Part shown: positions 1-9,527 of the stretch, one piece after another
Layout: the number at the start of each line of letters is the position of its first letter
Position numbering within the stretch: the stretch's first letter is position 1
Assembly: GCF_011043735.1 (NCBI RefSeq)
Contig: NZ_JAAKGV010000011.1
Coordinates: 1-64,000, forward strand
DNA length: 64,000 nt
Reading direction: 5' to 3'
DNA from: Methylobacterium sp. DB0501
Lineage (GTDB): Bacteria > Pseudomonadota > Alphaproteobacteria > Rhizobiales > Beijerinckiaceae
Made by a program: the position numbers and the translations under genes
Notes under the pieces: generated by a model
What the model was told of the DNA's origin: nothing
Seen by the model: the letters and a program-made list of their open reading frames with translations, nothing else
The model's database searches: none

Positions 1-650
1 TCGATCCGCTGGTAGGAGCCCCACGGCCGGTACATCAGCCGGTGGGCATCCGCCTCCGGCTCGCCCCGCCGCCGCAGGCCCTCGACCAGGCCCTTCACCT
101 CGCCGGCCGCCTCCCGGCTCGCCACCAGCACCGCGTCGTCCGTCGTCACCACCACCACGTCGTCGAGCCCGACCACCGTGGTCAGGATCTCCCCGGTGGA
201 ATGGACCAGGCTGTTGCGCGTGCCCTGCAACGCCACCCGGCCGCGCAGCGCGTTGCCGTCGCCGTCCCGCGCGGCGATGTCCCACAGCGCCCCCCAGGTG
301 CCGATATCCGACCACGGGAAGCCCACCGGCAGCACGCCGGCCCGCTCGGTCCGCTCCATCACCGCGTAGTCGATCGAGATCTGCGGCGCCTGCCCGAACG
401 CCTCGGCGCCCAGGCGCACGAAGTCGAGGTCGCGCACGGCGCCCGCCAGCGCGGCGCGGGCGGCGTCGAGCACCGCGGGGGCATGGGCCTCGAGCTCGTC
501 GAGCATCACGTCGGCTCGGAACAGGAAGTAGCCGCCGTTCCACAGCGCCCCCTCGGCGATCAGGCCGGCGGCGCGGGCGGCGTCGGGCTTCTCGAGGAAG
601 CGCGCGACGGCGCGGGCGCCGGTCGCGCCCGTCGCGCCGGAGGATGGCGA
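1..650 (-). pseudogene. Mannose-1-phosphate guanylyltransferase, truncated on its N-terminal side
   Basis: Minus-strand frame that runs off the left edge. It reads as the central and C-terminal part of GDP-mannose pyrophosphorylase (ManC/CpsB family), which makes GDP-mannose from mannose-1-phosphate and GTP for surface polysaccharides. Visible family features, going from about 608 down to 1, are a FLEKPD segment, a WNGGYFLFRADVM segment, SIDYAVMER, the PWSDIGTWGALWD block and finally YRPWGSYQ, which begins the linker to the isomerase-type domain. The N-terminal nucleotide-binding half (GGxGTRLWPxSR signature) is missing: above about 650 the frame loses resemblance and the DNA drops to lower GC, with an in-frame stop near 737. 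The piece is therefore a broken gene at this end. Whether the part beyond the window is intact cannot be seen. Confidence 0.75.
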
Positions 651-900
651 CCCGATCTGTCGTGGATGAAGCCAGTCACCAAAAATGGCCTCTGCGAGTG
701 TAGCACGACAAAACGTTCCGGTCCGATGTCACGCCGACTCGCCACATCCCTGTTCACATGATCACAGATGGAACAATAGCGCGTGAGCACATCACACACG
801 CGAATTTCCATCTCGATTGGCGCGAATTGCTGAGCGATTCGATCTCGTTTATCGATGAGTTCTTCCCGAATGCAAAGAAGGCCGACGGGGTGATCTGATC
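651..900 (+). other. Lower-GC remnant DNA with a short ORF end (758-898)
   Basis: This stretch is clearly poorer in GC than its neighbours. A plus-strand reading frame, open from about 703 and with an ATG at 758, ends at a TGA at 896-898 and would encode 46 residues. It contains an acidic and aromatic tail (FHLDWRELLSDSISFIDEFF) that reads like the C-terminus of a real protein. A second short frame ends at 761 and overlaps the ATG at 758, so the original gene may be frameshifted. I do not recognise the family. It is best described as the 3' remnant of a foreign gene whose insertion or deletion also removed the front of the adjacent guanylyltransferase. Confidence 0.35.
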
Positions 901-1093
901 CGATTACCGGCGTGATGCGGTGGCGGCGTGAGTGCGCTCACGCCGCCATTCACTCCTGGATCAGCGGCGCCCCGTGCCATCGTGGCAGATCACCGCGAGC
1001 CAGCACCTCGATCGGTTCAACGGGCAGGGGCCTGGATCGTCCGAACCCTGCAGTGGACAGGAATCGGTACGGCGGCGGCCATGGCGCCCACCC

Positions 1094-1651
1094 TCACCCC
1101 TCCCCTCCCCCCGACCACATCCGCCGCAACGTCCCGTCCCGTCGCACGAGGTGGTGGTGCAGGGCCGCCGCCACGTGCAAAGCCACCAACGCCACCAGGG
1201 TGAAGGCCGCGACCTGGTGCACCTTGAGGATCGCCTCGCCCACCGGCATCCCACCGGAGATCGGCAGGGTGAGGGGGAGCGTGAAGTAGAGCATCACCGG
1301 GGCGCAGCAGGCCGAGGTACCGGCCCAGCCGAGCAGCGGCACCAGCACGATCAGGAGGTAGAGCACGAGGTGCGAGGCCTGGGCCGCCCGGCGCTGCCAG
1401 GCCGGCAGGCCCGCCACCAGCGGCGGAGCGCCGCGGGCGGCGCGCACCAGGAGACGCGCCAGCGCCAGGCCCAGCACGGTGAGCCCGAACGACTTGTGCC
1501 ACTCGTAGAGCGCGTTCTTCAGAGCGCCGTCGGGCAGGTTCGCCATGGCGAGCGCGATCGGCACCAGGGCGAAGACCAGGGCGGCGACCGCCCAGTGCAG
1601 CACCTTCTGGGACGGCGCGTAACGGCCCGATCTCGTGCTGTGCGGGGTCAT
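1094..1651 (-). CDS. Cytochrome b561 family protein
   Basis: 185-residue integral membrane di-haem cytochrome of the bacterial b561 (CybB) family. These proteins move electrons between the quinone pool and an acceptor in the inner membrane. Four hydrophobic segments are visible with histidines where haem ligands are expected: LHWAVAALVF near the start, the WHKSFG segment, a His before the third helix, and HQVAAFTLVALVALHVAAALHHH at the end. Length matches the family. An unusual Cys-Cys pair lies in the loop after helix 3. It is divergent from ribA, with 192 bases between the two starts. Start ATG at 1651. Confidence 0.88.
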   Translation of the reverse strand: MTPHSTRSGRYAPSQKVLHWAVAALVFALVPIALAMANLPDGALKNALYEWHKSFGLTVLGLALARLLVRAARGAPPLVAGLPAWQRRAAQASHLVLYLLIVLVPLLGWAGTSACCAPVMLYFTLPLTLPISGGMPVGEAILKVHQVAAFTLVALVALHVAAALHHHLVRRDGTLRRMWSGGGEG

Positions 1652-1843
1652 GCGGCCTCACTCCCGGGGCGTATGGATACCCTGGACAATCGCGAAAGGT
1701 TGATGGAGGGATCCGCGGCAGAGCGGGGCGGCAAGCCCCACATCCGTGCGGCGTCGAACCGTGGCTTTTGTTCCCTCACCGGTTCGTCCTCACGGTTCCC
1801 GACCCGTCGCCCCCGCGCCGGGTCATCTCTCTCAGGATCGGTG

Positions 1844-2971
1844 ATGTCGGTCGCGATGCAGAGCCATCTCAATCTAGACCCGGCCGCGGGCCGCGAACAG
1901 GTCCGGGATCAGATCGACGTCGAGCGGGCGCTGGCGGAGATCCGCGCCGGCCGGCCCGTGGCACTGCACGGCGCCGACCCGGTGCTCGCCCTGTCGGCCG
2001 AGGCGCTCGACGCAGGCACGACGGCAACCCTGGCGGCGCTCGCCGGGACCGGTGCGCGCCTCGTCCTGCCGGCGCCGCGCCTGCGCCGCCTCGGCCTCGC
2101 CGACCGGACCGAGGCCGGCGCGGTCGCCCTGCCGGCGCTCGATCCCGCCCGCATCGAGACCCTGAGCCTGCGCCTCGACGGGCGGATCGACGCGCCGGTG
2201 GCGCCCGTCTCGCCCGGCGACGCGGCGGCGCTCGCCCTCATGGCGCTCGCCCAGGTTCTGCCGGCGGTCATCGTGGTGCCCGGCGAGGCGGTGCCGCCCG
2301 GCACCCTGGCGGTCACGCCCGAGGCGGTCTTCGCCTATCCGGCCCGGCAGGCCGCCGGGCTGCGGCCGGTGAGCCGGGCGCCGGTGCCGCTGGCGAGCGC
2401 CCCGGACAGCGAGTTCGTGGTCTTTCGCGGCGGCGAGGGCCTGCGCGATCAGGTGGCGGTGGTGATCGGCCGGCCCGACCTCTCCGCGCCGGTGGCGGTG
2501 CGGCTGCATTCGGCCTGCCTCACCGGCGACCTGTTCGGCTCGCTCAAATGCGATTGCGGCGACCAGCTGCGCGGCACCGCCGGCTGGATGGCCCAGCATG
2601 GCGGCGGCATCGTGCTCTATCTCGACCAGGAGGGGCGCGGGAACGGGCTCGCCAACAAGATCCGCGCCTACTACCTCCAGGCCCGCGGGCTCGACACCTA
2701 CGAGGCCGACGAGGCCCTCGGCTTCGGCCTCGACCAGCGCCGGTTCGACTTCGCGGCGGCGATGCTCAAGGCGCTCGGCGTCACTGCCGTCCGGCTCGTC
2801 AGCAACAACCCCGAGAAGGCGGCGAGCCTGGAGGCGGCCGGCCTTCGGGTGGTCGAGACCCAGCGGGCGCTCGGCCGGGTCACGCCGGAGAACATCCGCT
2901 ACCTCACCGCCAAGCGCGACCGGGCCGGCCACGCCCTCGAACTCGACGCCTTCGCCTGCCGCGACGCGTGA
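1844..2971 (+). CDS. ribA: GTP cyclohydrolase II
   Basis: 375 residues. It opens GTP to 2,5-diamino-6-ribosylamino-pyrimidinone phosphate, the first step of riboflavin synthesis, in the cytoplasm. The C-terminal half carries the zinc site (HSACLTGD followed by KCDCGDQLR), the catalytic segment YLDQEGRGNGLANKIRAY and the GTP-binding SNNPEKAASL. The N-terminal ~180 residues form an extra domain usual in alphaproteobacterial RibA; it resembles a decayed DHBP-synthase-like half without its metal-binding residues. ATG at 1844 or at 1856 are both possible; the frame stays open far upstream only because of high GC. No FMN riboswitch consensus was found upstream. Confidence 0.92.
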   Translation: MSVAMQSHLNLDPAAGREQVRDQIDVERALAEIRAGRPVALHGADPVLALSAEALDAGTTATLAALAGTGARLVLPAPRLRRLGLADRTEAGAVALPALDPARIETLSLRLDGRIDAPVAPVSPGDAAALALMALAQVLPAVIVVPGEAVPPGTLAVTPEAVFAYPARQAAGLRPVSRAPVPLASAPDSEFVVFRGGEGLRDQVAVVIGRPDLSAPVAVRLHSACLTGDLFGSLKCDCGDQLRGTAGWMAQHGGGIVLYLDQEGRGNGLANKIRAYYLQARGLDTYEADEALGFGLDQRRFDFAAAMLKALGVTAVRLVSNNPEKAASLEAAGLRVVETQRALGRVTPENIRYLTAKRDRAGHALELDAFACRDA

Positions 2972-3111
2972 CCGTCGGGCGGGACTCTCGGTCGACTTGA
3001 CGTTGTCAGAACATAGCCGCTGTGGCCCTGCGGCACGTTCGCTGCTAGCTAGGACCCCGGTTGGACCGGCATCGGCCCGGTCCCGATGACGATCGATACG
3101 GGAGATCGAGC

Positions 3112-3609
3112 ATGAAGGGTGACGCCAAGGTCGTCGAGTATCTCAACCGTGGCCTGCGCAGCGAGCTGACCGCGGTGAGCCAGTACTGGCTCCACTTCCG
3201 GATGCTGAACGACTGGGGTTACATCGATCTCGCCAAGTTCTGGCGCAAGGAATCGATCGAGGAGATGAACCACGCCGATCGCTTCGTCGATCGGATCCTG
3301 TTCCTCGAAGGCTTCCCGAACCTGCAGGAGCTCGACCCGCTGCGGATCGGGCAGAACGTCCAGGAGATCATCGAGTGCGACCTCGCCGCCGAGGTCGAGG
3401 CCCGCAGCCTCTACCTCGAGGCCGCGAAGTACTGCGACTCGATCAACGACCGCGTCTCGAAGCAGCTGTTCGAGGACCTGGCCGCCGACGAGGAAGGCCA
3501 CATCGACTTCCTGGAGACCCAGCTCGAACTGATCCGTCAGGTCGGCCTGCCGCTCTACGCCCAGCGCCACATCGGCGGCCTCGAGAAGATCGAGCCCGAG
3601 GTCGAGTAA
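3112..3609 (+). CDS. bfr: Bacterioferritin
   Basis: 165-residue haem-binding ferritin subunit that builds the 24-mer iron store and oxidises Fe(II). The di-iron ferroxidase ligands are all in place: Glu18, Glu51, His54, Glu94, Glu127 and His130. Met52, which binds haem between two subunits, is present in the EEMNHADR segment. Length is typical (about 158). ATG at 3112 is the start that gives the canonical MKGD N-terminus. It converges on bfd, which encodes the ferredoxin that reduces and releases the stored iron. The short gap holds a 12-base direct repeat (ACCGGCAGTCCA) and a small GC hairpin at 3664-3684. Confidence 0.96.
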   Translation: MKGDAKVVEYLNRGLRSELTAVSQYWLHFRMLNDWGYIDLAKFWRKESIEEMNHADRFVDRILFLEGFPNLQELDPLRIGQNVQEIIECDLAAEVEARSLYLEAAKYCDSINDRVSKQLFEDLAADEEGHIDFLETQLELIRQVGLPLYAQRHIGGLEKIEPEVE

Positions 3610-3672
3610 GGCGCGTCCGGCCTCAACCGGCAGTCCACGGAGCTTGACCGGCAGTCCATGGGGGAGGCCGCC

Positions 3673-3918
3673 TCACGCGGCCTCCTCCTTCAATTCCTTC
3701 AGCGTGCAGGCCGCGCCGCAGGTGGTGGTGCAGGCGGAATGCGCCTCGGCCAAGGCCCGGTCGAGGATGCCGCGGATCGTGCGGGCACAGCGACCGCATT
3801 TCGGGCTGCAGCCGAGGCAGGCATAGACCTGGGCCGGCGTGCGCGGACAGCCGGGGCCGGGATGGAGGCAGCCGCGCACCTGGCCATCGGAGAGCACGTT
3901 GCAGGAACAGACGATCAT
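3673..3918 (-). CDS. bfd: Bacterioferritin-associated ferredoxin
   Basis: 81 residues with a [2Fe-2S] BFD-like fold. It delivers electrons to the bacterioferritin haem so that iron is released as Fe(II). Cluster ligands: Cys4 and Cys6 in VCSCN at the N-terminus, and Cys41 and Cys44 in KCGRC. There are several further cysteines (17, 24, 34, 37 and three in a C-terminal SACTTTCGAAC tail), more than in the classical protein. It is convergent with bfr, so the two are likely regulated separately, with Bfd needed when iron is scarce. The upstream AT-rich tract (about 3978-4015) is the probable promoter region, but I could not fix an Irr or Fur box. Confidence 0.93.
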   Translation of the reverse strand: MIVCSCNVLSDGQVRGCLHPGPGCPRTPAQVYACLGCSPKCGRCARTIRGILDRALAEAHSACTTTCGAACTLKELKEEAA

Positions 3919-4217
3919 GCTGGAACCGAGTCATCCGATCGGCGGAGGGCCCGGGGATCGCTCCCGCTGACCGCTCTCAGATTAGAACTTTTGAAAACTA
4001 CAACATAATCAACAGGTTACCTCTACCGCCCGATTTGCGCAACCGTCCCGGGCCGGTCATCGCGCCGCAGGGCGCGTCGCGCGAAAGTGAATTGCGCCCC
4101 GATGACATCCGCGAGGCAACCCGGCGGCCTCTCGCCGGTTGCCTGCGCGACATCGTCCGTCTATCGGCTGCCGTTCCGCTGGGTCGGCGCAGGAAGGCTC
4201 TGACAGGAAGACTCTGA

Positions 4218-4253
4218 ATGGACGACCGGGCGCGCCGCAACGATCAGCCATGA
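4218..4253 (+). CDS. Possible 11-codon leader ORF coupled to the downstream kinase
   Basis: An ATG at 4218 preceded by AGGAAG at a good ribosome-binding distance opens an 11-residue frame ([11 protein letters not shown]). Its TGA overlaps the kinase ATG as ATGA (4250-4253). The kinase ATG itself has no clear Shine-Dalgarno, so translation may depend on reinitiation after this leader. The rest of the 3919-4217 gap holds an AT-rich tract but no other gene. This could be coincidence. Confidence 0.4.
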   Translation: MDDRARRNDQP

Positions 4254-6781
4254 GCAGCTACGACGAGAACAGCCACGACGAGAGCGGATACACGACATCG
4301 GCGGGACGGGACGGCGACGCGCTCCCGCCCGGCATGCCGGAACCGGACCTCGATGGGACCGCCCTCCTCGCCCGGATCGCGTGCGGCACCGCCTTCGCCC
4401 TGGTCCATCGGCCGGGCGCGCCCTTCCGCGGACCGGCGCCGCCCCACCTCACGGCGAGCGACGCGGCGGCGCTCGCCGCGCTCGTCTGCGTGGACGAGCC
4501 CACGCGTGCCATCATCGTGCCGGACATGGCGCAGGACCGGCGCACCGCCGACCTGTCCCTGGCCCGCGGCCGGGAGCCGTTGCGCTTCTGCGCCGTCGTG
4601 GCGCTCCCCGGCCCGGACGGCCGCTCCCCCGGGACGTTGATCGTGCTCGATGCCGCGGCGCGGCGGATCGAGCTGACGAGCGAACCGGCCGCGGCCCTCG
4701 CCATCCTGGCGAGGCAGGGGATCCGGGAGCGGCACATCCTCTGCCGCTTCGCGGAGACGACGGTCGAGCGCGACGACCTGCGCAGCGTCACCGAGGCCGC
4801 GCCGGTCCTGATCGCCGCCTTCGGCCGCGACGAGATCTGCCGCTTCGCCAACGGTAATTTTTCGCGGTGGTTCGGCCTGGATCCGGCGCAGGTCGTCGGA
4901 CGGCCGCTGCAGGCGATCGTCGGCGAGGACGTCTACGCCCTGCGCCGCCCGCTGCTCGCCCGGGCCTTCGCGGGCGAGACGGCCTCGTTCGAGGCACCCC
5001 ACCCCAAGGCCGACGGGCGCTGCGTCCTGATGCGCTACGAGCCTCATCGAGGGCCCCGCCACGGGATCGCCGACCTGTACCTGCTCGGGATCGACATCAC
5101 CGCCGAGAAGGAGGCGCGGGCGGCGCTCGCCGACAGCGCCCTGAAGTTCCGGGCCATCGCCGAATCGATGCCCCAGATGGTGTGGTCGACCCTGCCGGAC
5201 GGCTACCACGACTATTACAACACCCGCTGGTACGAGTTCACCGGCGTGCGGGAGGGCTCGACCGACGGCGAGGGCTGGAACGCGATCTTCCACCCCGACG
5301 AGCAGCCGGAGGCGTGGCGGCGCTGGCGGCATTCGCTCGCCACCGGCGAGCCCTACGAGATCGAGTACCGCCTGCGCCGGCACGACGGGGTCTATCGCTG
5401 GGTGCTGGGCCGGGCGATGCCGATCCGCGATCCCGAGACCGGGGCGATCGAGCGCTGGTTCGGCACCTGCACCGACATCGACGACCAGGTCCGCGCCCGC
5501 GAGACCCTGGCGCAACGGCGCGCGGCGCTGGAGGCGCAGGTGGCCGAGCGCACGGCGGCCCTGGCCGAAGCCAATGCGCGCCTGAAAGCCGAGATCGAGG
5601 AGCGCGCCCGGATCGAGGAGGCCCTGCGCCAGGCCCAGAAGATGGAGGCGGTGGGGCAGCTGACGGGGGGCATCGCCCACGACTTCAACAACCTGCTGAC
5701 CGGCATCGTCGGCTCCCTCGACCTGATGCAGACCCGCATCGACGAGGGCCGGACCGAGAACCTCGCCCGCTATGCCGGCCTCGCCATGGCCTCGGCCCAG
5801 CGCGCCGCCGCGCTGACCCACCGCCTCCTCGCCTTCGCCCGGCGCCAGCCGCTCGAGGCCCGGTCGCTCGACGTCAACCGGCTGGTCGGCTCGATGGACG
5901 AGCTCCTGCGCCGCACCCTCGGCGAGCGGGTGCAACTCGAAGTGGTAGTGGCCGGCGGCCTGTGGCTGACGCTCTGCGACCCCAACCAGCTCGAGAACGC
6001 GATCCTCAACCTCGCGATCAATGCCCGCGACGCGATGCCGGAGGGCGGGCGGCTGACCATCGAGACCGCCAACGCCCATCTCGACGACGCCTACGTGGCG
6101 AGCGAGATCGGGGTGCGGGCAGGGCAGTATGTCTGCGTCTGCGTCAGCGATACCGGCGGCGGCATGCCGCCGGAGGTGATCGCCCGGGCCTTCGACCCGT
6201 TCTTCACCACGAAGCCCCTGGGCCAGGGCACGGGCCTCGGCCTGTCGATGATCTACGGCTTCGCCAAGCAATCCGACGGGCACGTGCGGATCTACTCGGA
6301 GGTGGGCCAGGGCACGGCGGTCAAGCTCTACCTGCCGCGCCATGCCGGCCGGGCCGCGGACGAGCCCGCCCCGGCGAGGACGGCGATGCCGGTGCCGCGG
6401 GCCGAGCGCGGCGAGACCGTGCTGGTGGTGGAGGACGACGCCACGGTGCGGGCGCTGATCGGCGAGACCCTGACCGAACTCGGCTACCGGGTGATCGAGG
6501 CGCCCGACGGGCCGGCCGGCCTGCGCATCCTGGAGGGGCCCGGGCGGATCGACCTCGTCGTCACCGATGTCGGGCTGCCGGGCCTCAACGGCCGCCGGAT
6601 GATCGACGAGGCGCTGGCCGTGCGGCCCCGGCTGCGGGTCCTGTTCATCACCGGCTACGCCGAGAACGCCGCCTTCGGCAACGGCCACCTCGCGCCGGGC
6701 ATGCGGATGATCACCAAGCCCTTCGCCATCGACGCCTTCGCCGCCAAGGTCCGGGCGATGATCGAGCCGGGCCAGGGCTGA
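4250..6781 (+). CDS. Hybrid sensor histidine kinase with GAF, two PAS and a receiver domain
   Basis: 843 residues, with no obvious membrane segment, so probably cytoplasmic. Order: a GAF-like domain (about 40-180), PAS 1 (about 190-300), PAS 2 with PAC motif (about 305-425), a coiled-coil linker, then HisKA with [19 protein letters not shown] (phospho-acceptor His477). The HATPase follows, with [10 protein letters not shown] (N box) and DTGGGM and [12 protein letters not shown] (G boxes), and a C-terminal receiver with Asp773 in VTDVGLPG. The H-box with DFNN and this domain order are typical of orphan hybrid kinases. The HWE kinase gene follows on the same strand. The signal is unknown; PAS 2 ([11 protein letters not shown]) is of a kind common in Methylobacterium. 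ATG 4250 is chosen because it overlaps the leader stop. Confidence 0.88.
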   Translation: MSSYDENSHDESGYTTSAGRDGDALPPGMPEPDLDGTALLARIACGTAFALVHRPGAPFRGPAPPHLTASDAAALAALVCVDEPTRAIIVPDMAQDRRTADLSLARGREPLRFCAVVALPGPDGRSPGTLIVLDAAARRIELTSEPAAALAILARQGIRERHILCRFAETTVERDDLRSVTEAAPVLIAAFGRDEICRFANGNFSRWFGLDPAQVVGRPLQAIVGEDVYALRRPLLARAFAGETASFEAPHPKADGRCVLMRYEPHRGPRHGIADLYLLGIDITAEKEARAALADSALKFRAIAESMPQMVWSTLPDGYHDYYNTRWYEFTGVREGSTDGEGWNAIFHPDEQPEAWRRWRHSLATGEPYEIEYRLRRHDGVYRWVLGRAMPIRDPETGAIERWFGTCTDIDDQVRARETLAQRRAALEAQVAERTAALAEANARLKAEIEERARIEEALRQAQKMEAVGQLTGGIAHDFNNLLTGIVGSLDLMQTRIDEGRTENLARYAGLAMASAQRAAALTHRLLAFARRQPLEARSLDVNRLVGSMDELLRRTLGERVQLEVVVAGGLWLTLCDPNQLENAILNLAINARDAMPEGGRLTIETANAHLDDAYVASEIGVRAGQYVCVCVSDTGGGMPPEVIARAFDPFFTTKPLGQGTGLGLSMIYGFAKQSDGHVRIYSEVGQGTAVKLYLPRHAGRAADEPAPARTAMPVPRAERGETVLVVEDDATVRALIGETLTELGYRVIEAPDGPAGLRILEGPGRIDLVVTDVGLPGLNGRRMIDEALAVRPRLRVLFITGYAENAAFGNGHLAPGMRMITKPFAIDAFAAKVRAMIEPGQG

Positions 6782-6956
6782 GAGCCGGCTCGGGCGGTTC
6801 GCGGTGGCAAGTCCGGTGCGCCTGCCGGCCCCTTCGAACGGGTTGCGGGACGGATCCCGGAGCGGCGAGGCTTCCGCCCGCCGACGACTTCGGGGTAGGA
6901 TCGGCCGGTACCGGGGAAGATCCGCCCTCCCTGGGCCACGAGATCCGGACCGCCCC

Positions 6957-8681
6957 TTGCCCCAGCCGCCGCTCCGCGTCTTCCTGGCCCTCGGTCTCGG
7001 GGCCGCGGGCCTGGTGGCGACCCTGGTCCTCGCCCTGGTCGCGTCCCGGGTGGCGAGCCAGCGGCTCGAGGCGCGCATCGAGGCCGAGCTGGCCGACGTC
7101 GCCGGCACCCTGGCCGGCCGTCTCGACCGCGGCCTGTTCGAGCGCTGGCGCGACATGATCATCCTGGCGGAGAACGATTCCATCCGCGATCCGGCCGTCC
7201 CGGTCGAGCGCAAGCGCCGGGTGCTGCGGCGGGCGCAGGAGACTTATCCGGATTACGCCCTCATCGGGCTCGTCGGCGCCGACGGCCGGATCGCGGCGAC
7301 GAGCACCGGCGCCCTCGAAGGCGTCGAGGTCGGACATCGGGAGTACTTCACGAAGGGACGGGACCGGCCCTTCGTCGGCGACGTGCACGACGCCGTGCTC
7401 CTTGCCACCCTGGCGCCGCGCCGCCCAGGCGACGAGCCGCAGCGGGTGCTCGACATCGCCGCCCCGGTGCGCGGCGACGACGGTCGCCTCCTCGGGGTGG
7501 TCTCGGGCCACCTCGACTGGACCTGGGCCCGGGCGGCGGAGGCGTCGTTGCGGGAGACCTCGGGGGCCATGCGCGACGTCACCGCCCTGGTGCTGGCCCG
7601 GGACGGCACGGTGCTGCTCGGCCCGGGCGCCCTGACCCACATGATCCTGCCGGCGGACCTGCCGAGCGTCGCCGCGGCCAGGGACGGCCGCTCCGGCACC
7701 GCGGCGGAGACCTGGGCCGACGGCAAGCGCTACCTCACCGGCTACCGGCCGACGAAAGGTTACCGCGATTTCCCCGGCCTCGGCTGGACCGTGCTGGTGC
7801 GTCAGGATGCCGGCACCGCCTTCGCGTCGGTGGAGGACCTGCGCCGGCAGATCCTGCTCTGGGGCCTCGTCGTCGCCACGGCGGCGGCGGGCATCGGCTG
7901 GTTCGCCGCCGGCCTGCTCGCCCGGCCGCTGCGCCGCCTCGCCGTCGCTGCCGCCGCCCTCGGGCGGGGCGACGCGGTGGCGGTGCCGGCCTCCGCCGTG
8001 CGGGAGGCGCAGGCGATCAGCCACGCCCTGACGGTCGCGGCCGAGGCCCTGCGGCGGCAGGAGGAGGAGCGCCGGGCGGCCGATGCGCGCCAGGAGCTGC
8101 TGATCCACGAGTTGAACCACCGGGTGAAGAACACGCTCGCCACCGTGCAGTCGATGGCGCGCCAGACCGCCCGCAGCGCCGCCTCCCTCGACGACTTCAC
8201 CGGCAGCTTCGAGGCCCGGCTGCTGGCGATGTCCCAGACCCACAACGTGCTCACCGCCAACCACTGGGAGGGGGCGGGCCTGCGCGGCATCCTGTCGGCG
8301 GAGCTCGAACCCTATGCCGGAGGGAGGCCCGACCGCATCCGCCTCGAGGGACCGCCGGTCTCCCTCACCCCCGCGGTGGCCCTGCCCCTCGGGATGGCGA
8401 TCCACGAGCTTGCCACCAACGCGGCGAAGTACGGCGCGCTCTCGGCCGAGACCGGTCAGGTGGCGGTGGAGTGGCAGGTCGGGCCCGGGACCCTGTCCCT
8501 GCGCTGGCGCGAGAGCGGCGGACCGCCGGTGGCGGCGCCGGCCCGGACCGGCTTCGGCACGCGGCTGATCCGCACCAGCCTGGAGCGGGAGCTGGCCGGC
8601 GAGGTCCGGCTCGATTTCGCGGCCGGCGGCCTCGCCTGCCTGATCGCGGTGCCGCTCGCCGCCCGGGCCGAGGCGGCGTGA
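6957..8681 (+). CDS. HWE-family sensor histidine kinase with periplasmic cache-like domain
   Basis: About 574 residues from a TTG at 6957, the likeliest start because it sits just before the first hydrophobic helix (VFLALGLGAAGLVATLVLAL). A more upstream ATG would add an unlikely charged extension. Layout: membrane helix, extracytoplasmic sensor of the cache / PAS-like type with GYRPTKGYRDFPGLGWTVLV near its end, a second helix (ILLWGLVVATAAAGIGWFAAG), a HAMP-like stretch, then an HWE kinase core with HELNHRVKNTLATVQSMA (His388) and IHELATNAAKYGALS as N box. HWE kinases have a shortened ATP-binding region and often signal to PhyR or CheY-type partners; none is adjacent. It follows the hybrid kinase by 175 bases. 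Confidence 0.85.
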   Translation: MPQPPLRVFLALGLGAAGLVATLVLALVASRVASQRLEARIEAELADVAGTLAGRLDRGLFERWRDMIILAENDSIRDPAVPVERKRRVLRRAQETYPDYALIGLVGADGRIAATSTGALEGVEVGHREYFTKGRDRPFVGDVHDAVLLATLAPRRPGDEPQRVLDIAAPVRGDDGRLLGVVSGHLDWTWARAAEASLRETSGAMRDVTALVLARDGTVLLGPGALTHMILPADLPSVAAARDGRSGTAAETWADGKRYLTGYRPTKGYRDFPGLGWTVLVRQDAGTAFASVEDLRRQILLWGLVVATAAAGIGWFAAGLLARPLRRLAVAAAALGRGDAVAVPASAVREAQAISHALTVAAEALRRQEEERRAADARQELLIHELNHRVKNTLATVQSMARQTARSAASLDDFTGSFEARLLAMSQTHNVLTANHWEGAGLRGILSAELEPYAGGRPDRIRLEGPPVSLTPAVALPLGMAIHELATNAAKYGALSAETGQVAVEWQVGPGTLSLRWRESGGPPVAAPARTGFGTRLIRTSLERELAGEVRLDFAAGGLACLIAVPLAARAEAA

Positions 8682-8688
8682 CGACCCC

Positions 8689-9147
8689 CTACCGGCCGTA
8701 GGGGTAGCAACGGCTGCGTTCGAGCGGGATGCCGAGATGGGCCGCCAGCACCCGGATCGCCTCGGCATGCTCGACGTAGGGGTCGCGGTTGCCGACCCCG
8801 ACGATGATCGGGCAGCCGGCGCCCGCGGGCACCATCGCGGTGGCGAGCCCGTTGCCCTCCGGGTCGCGCAAGGTGAAGAAGCGCGGCATGGTCCGGCGCA
8901 AATGCGCCTTGAGGCCGATCTGCTGCTCGATGTACGGCCCGGCCGGCGGCACGTAAGACGCTTCGGCGCGGGCCTGCGCCTGGCGGAAATGCTTCTCGAC
9001 GGCGTGGCCCATCAGTTCCGATTCCCGGATCGCCTCCGCCTCGGTCTCGATCCGGAACCAGGTCTTCGTCCCCGGCGCGGGCGTCCCGAGGGCCGGAGCG
9101 GAATTGGGCAAGGTCGCCTTGCCCGGAACGTCGCAGACGTAGTCCAT
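8689..9147 (-). CDS. Conserved-looking hypothetical protein (152 aa)
   Basis: Not recognised. The 152-residue product has normal composition, no signal peptide and no membrane helix. Visible features are an N-terminal MDYVCDVPGKATLPNS, a helical central region rich in Glu and Arg, and a C-terminal part with PIIVGVGNRDPYVEHAEAIRVLA, close to a short alpha/beta repeat. It converges on the HWE kinase, with 7 bases between the stops. Codon use agrees with neighbouring core genes, so it is probably a genuine lineage-specific gene. ATG at 9147 is preceded by GAGGTGAGCG, an acceptable ribosome-binding site. Confidence 0.6.
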   Translation of the reverse strand: MDYVCDVPGKATLPNSAPALGTPAPGTKTWFRIETEAEAIRESELMGHAVEKHFRQAQARAEASYVPPAGPYIEQQIGLKAHLRRTMPRFFTLRDPEGNGLATAMVPAGAGCPIIVGVGNRDPYVEHAEAIRVLAAHLGIPLERSRCYPYGR

Positions 9148-9293
9148 CGCTCACCTCGACGGCCTGTCCGGGCCGTGGCCCGCCTCTGGAAGGTAGGCCC
9201 GGACAGACCGGTTTTGAAGCGCGGTGCGGCTCCGCGTCCCGATCGGTCCCTGTGACGCGAGGGTCTCGCGTCGGAGCGCGCCGGGCGCGGCCG

Positions 9294-9527
9294 TCAGGCC
9301 CCCCGCAACGTCTCCCGGCCCTGCGCGGTGAGGCGCCAGACGGCGGAAGCGCTGCCGGGCAGCAGACCGGGCTGCTCGCCCAGGAACAGCAGGTGGCCGT
9401 CGTTCTCCAGGGCGCAGAGCCGGCTGTGGTCGCCGGGCCAGGCCCGGTCCGGAGCGCGCTGGACGGTGATGCGGCCCTCCGCCGTGAGGGCGGCGCGGCT
9501 CAGGAGGCGGCGGCGGTGATCGATCAT
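9294..9527 (-). CDS. Small hypothetical protein (77 aa)
   Basis: Short basic protein not assigned to a family. It starts MIDHRRRLLSRAALTAEGR and ends with WRLTAQGRETL, a pattern like the recognition helix and wing of small winged-helix proteins, so a DNA-binding role is conceivable but unproven. The GC-rich background makes chance ORFs likely; support is the sensible amino-acid composition and a full-length frame from ATG 9527. Confidence 0.45.
   Translation of the reverse strand: MIDHRRRLLSRAALTAEGRITVQRAPDRAWPGDHSRLCALENDGHLLFLGEQPGLLPGSASAVWRLTAQGRETLRGA

Noticed and set aside
1652..1843. FMN riboswitch upstream of ribA
   Set aside because: The conserved RFN blocks are not present; only a short GGGGC/GCCCC hairpin was found.
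3978..4015. Irr/Fur iron box upstream of bfd
   Set aside because: An AT-rich TTAGAA...TGAAAA tract is present but the arms do not form a convincing inverted repeat.
4244..7213. 989-residue open frame antisense to the hybrid kinase
   Set aside because: Composition is the Arg/Gly/His/Ala pattern produced by reading GC-rich coding DNA on the opposite strand; the sense frame has full kinase and receiver motifs.
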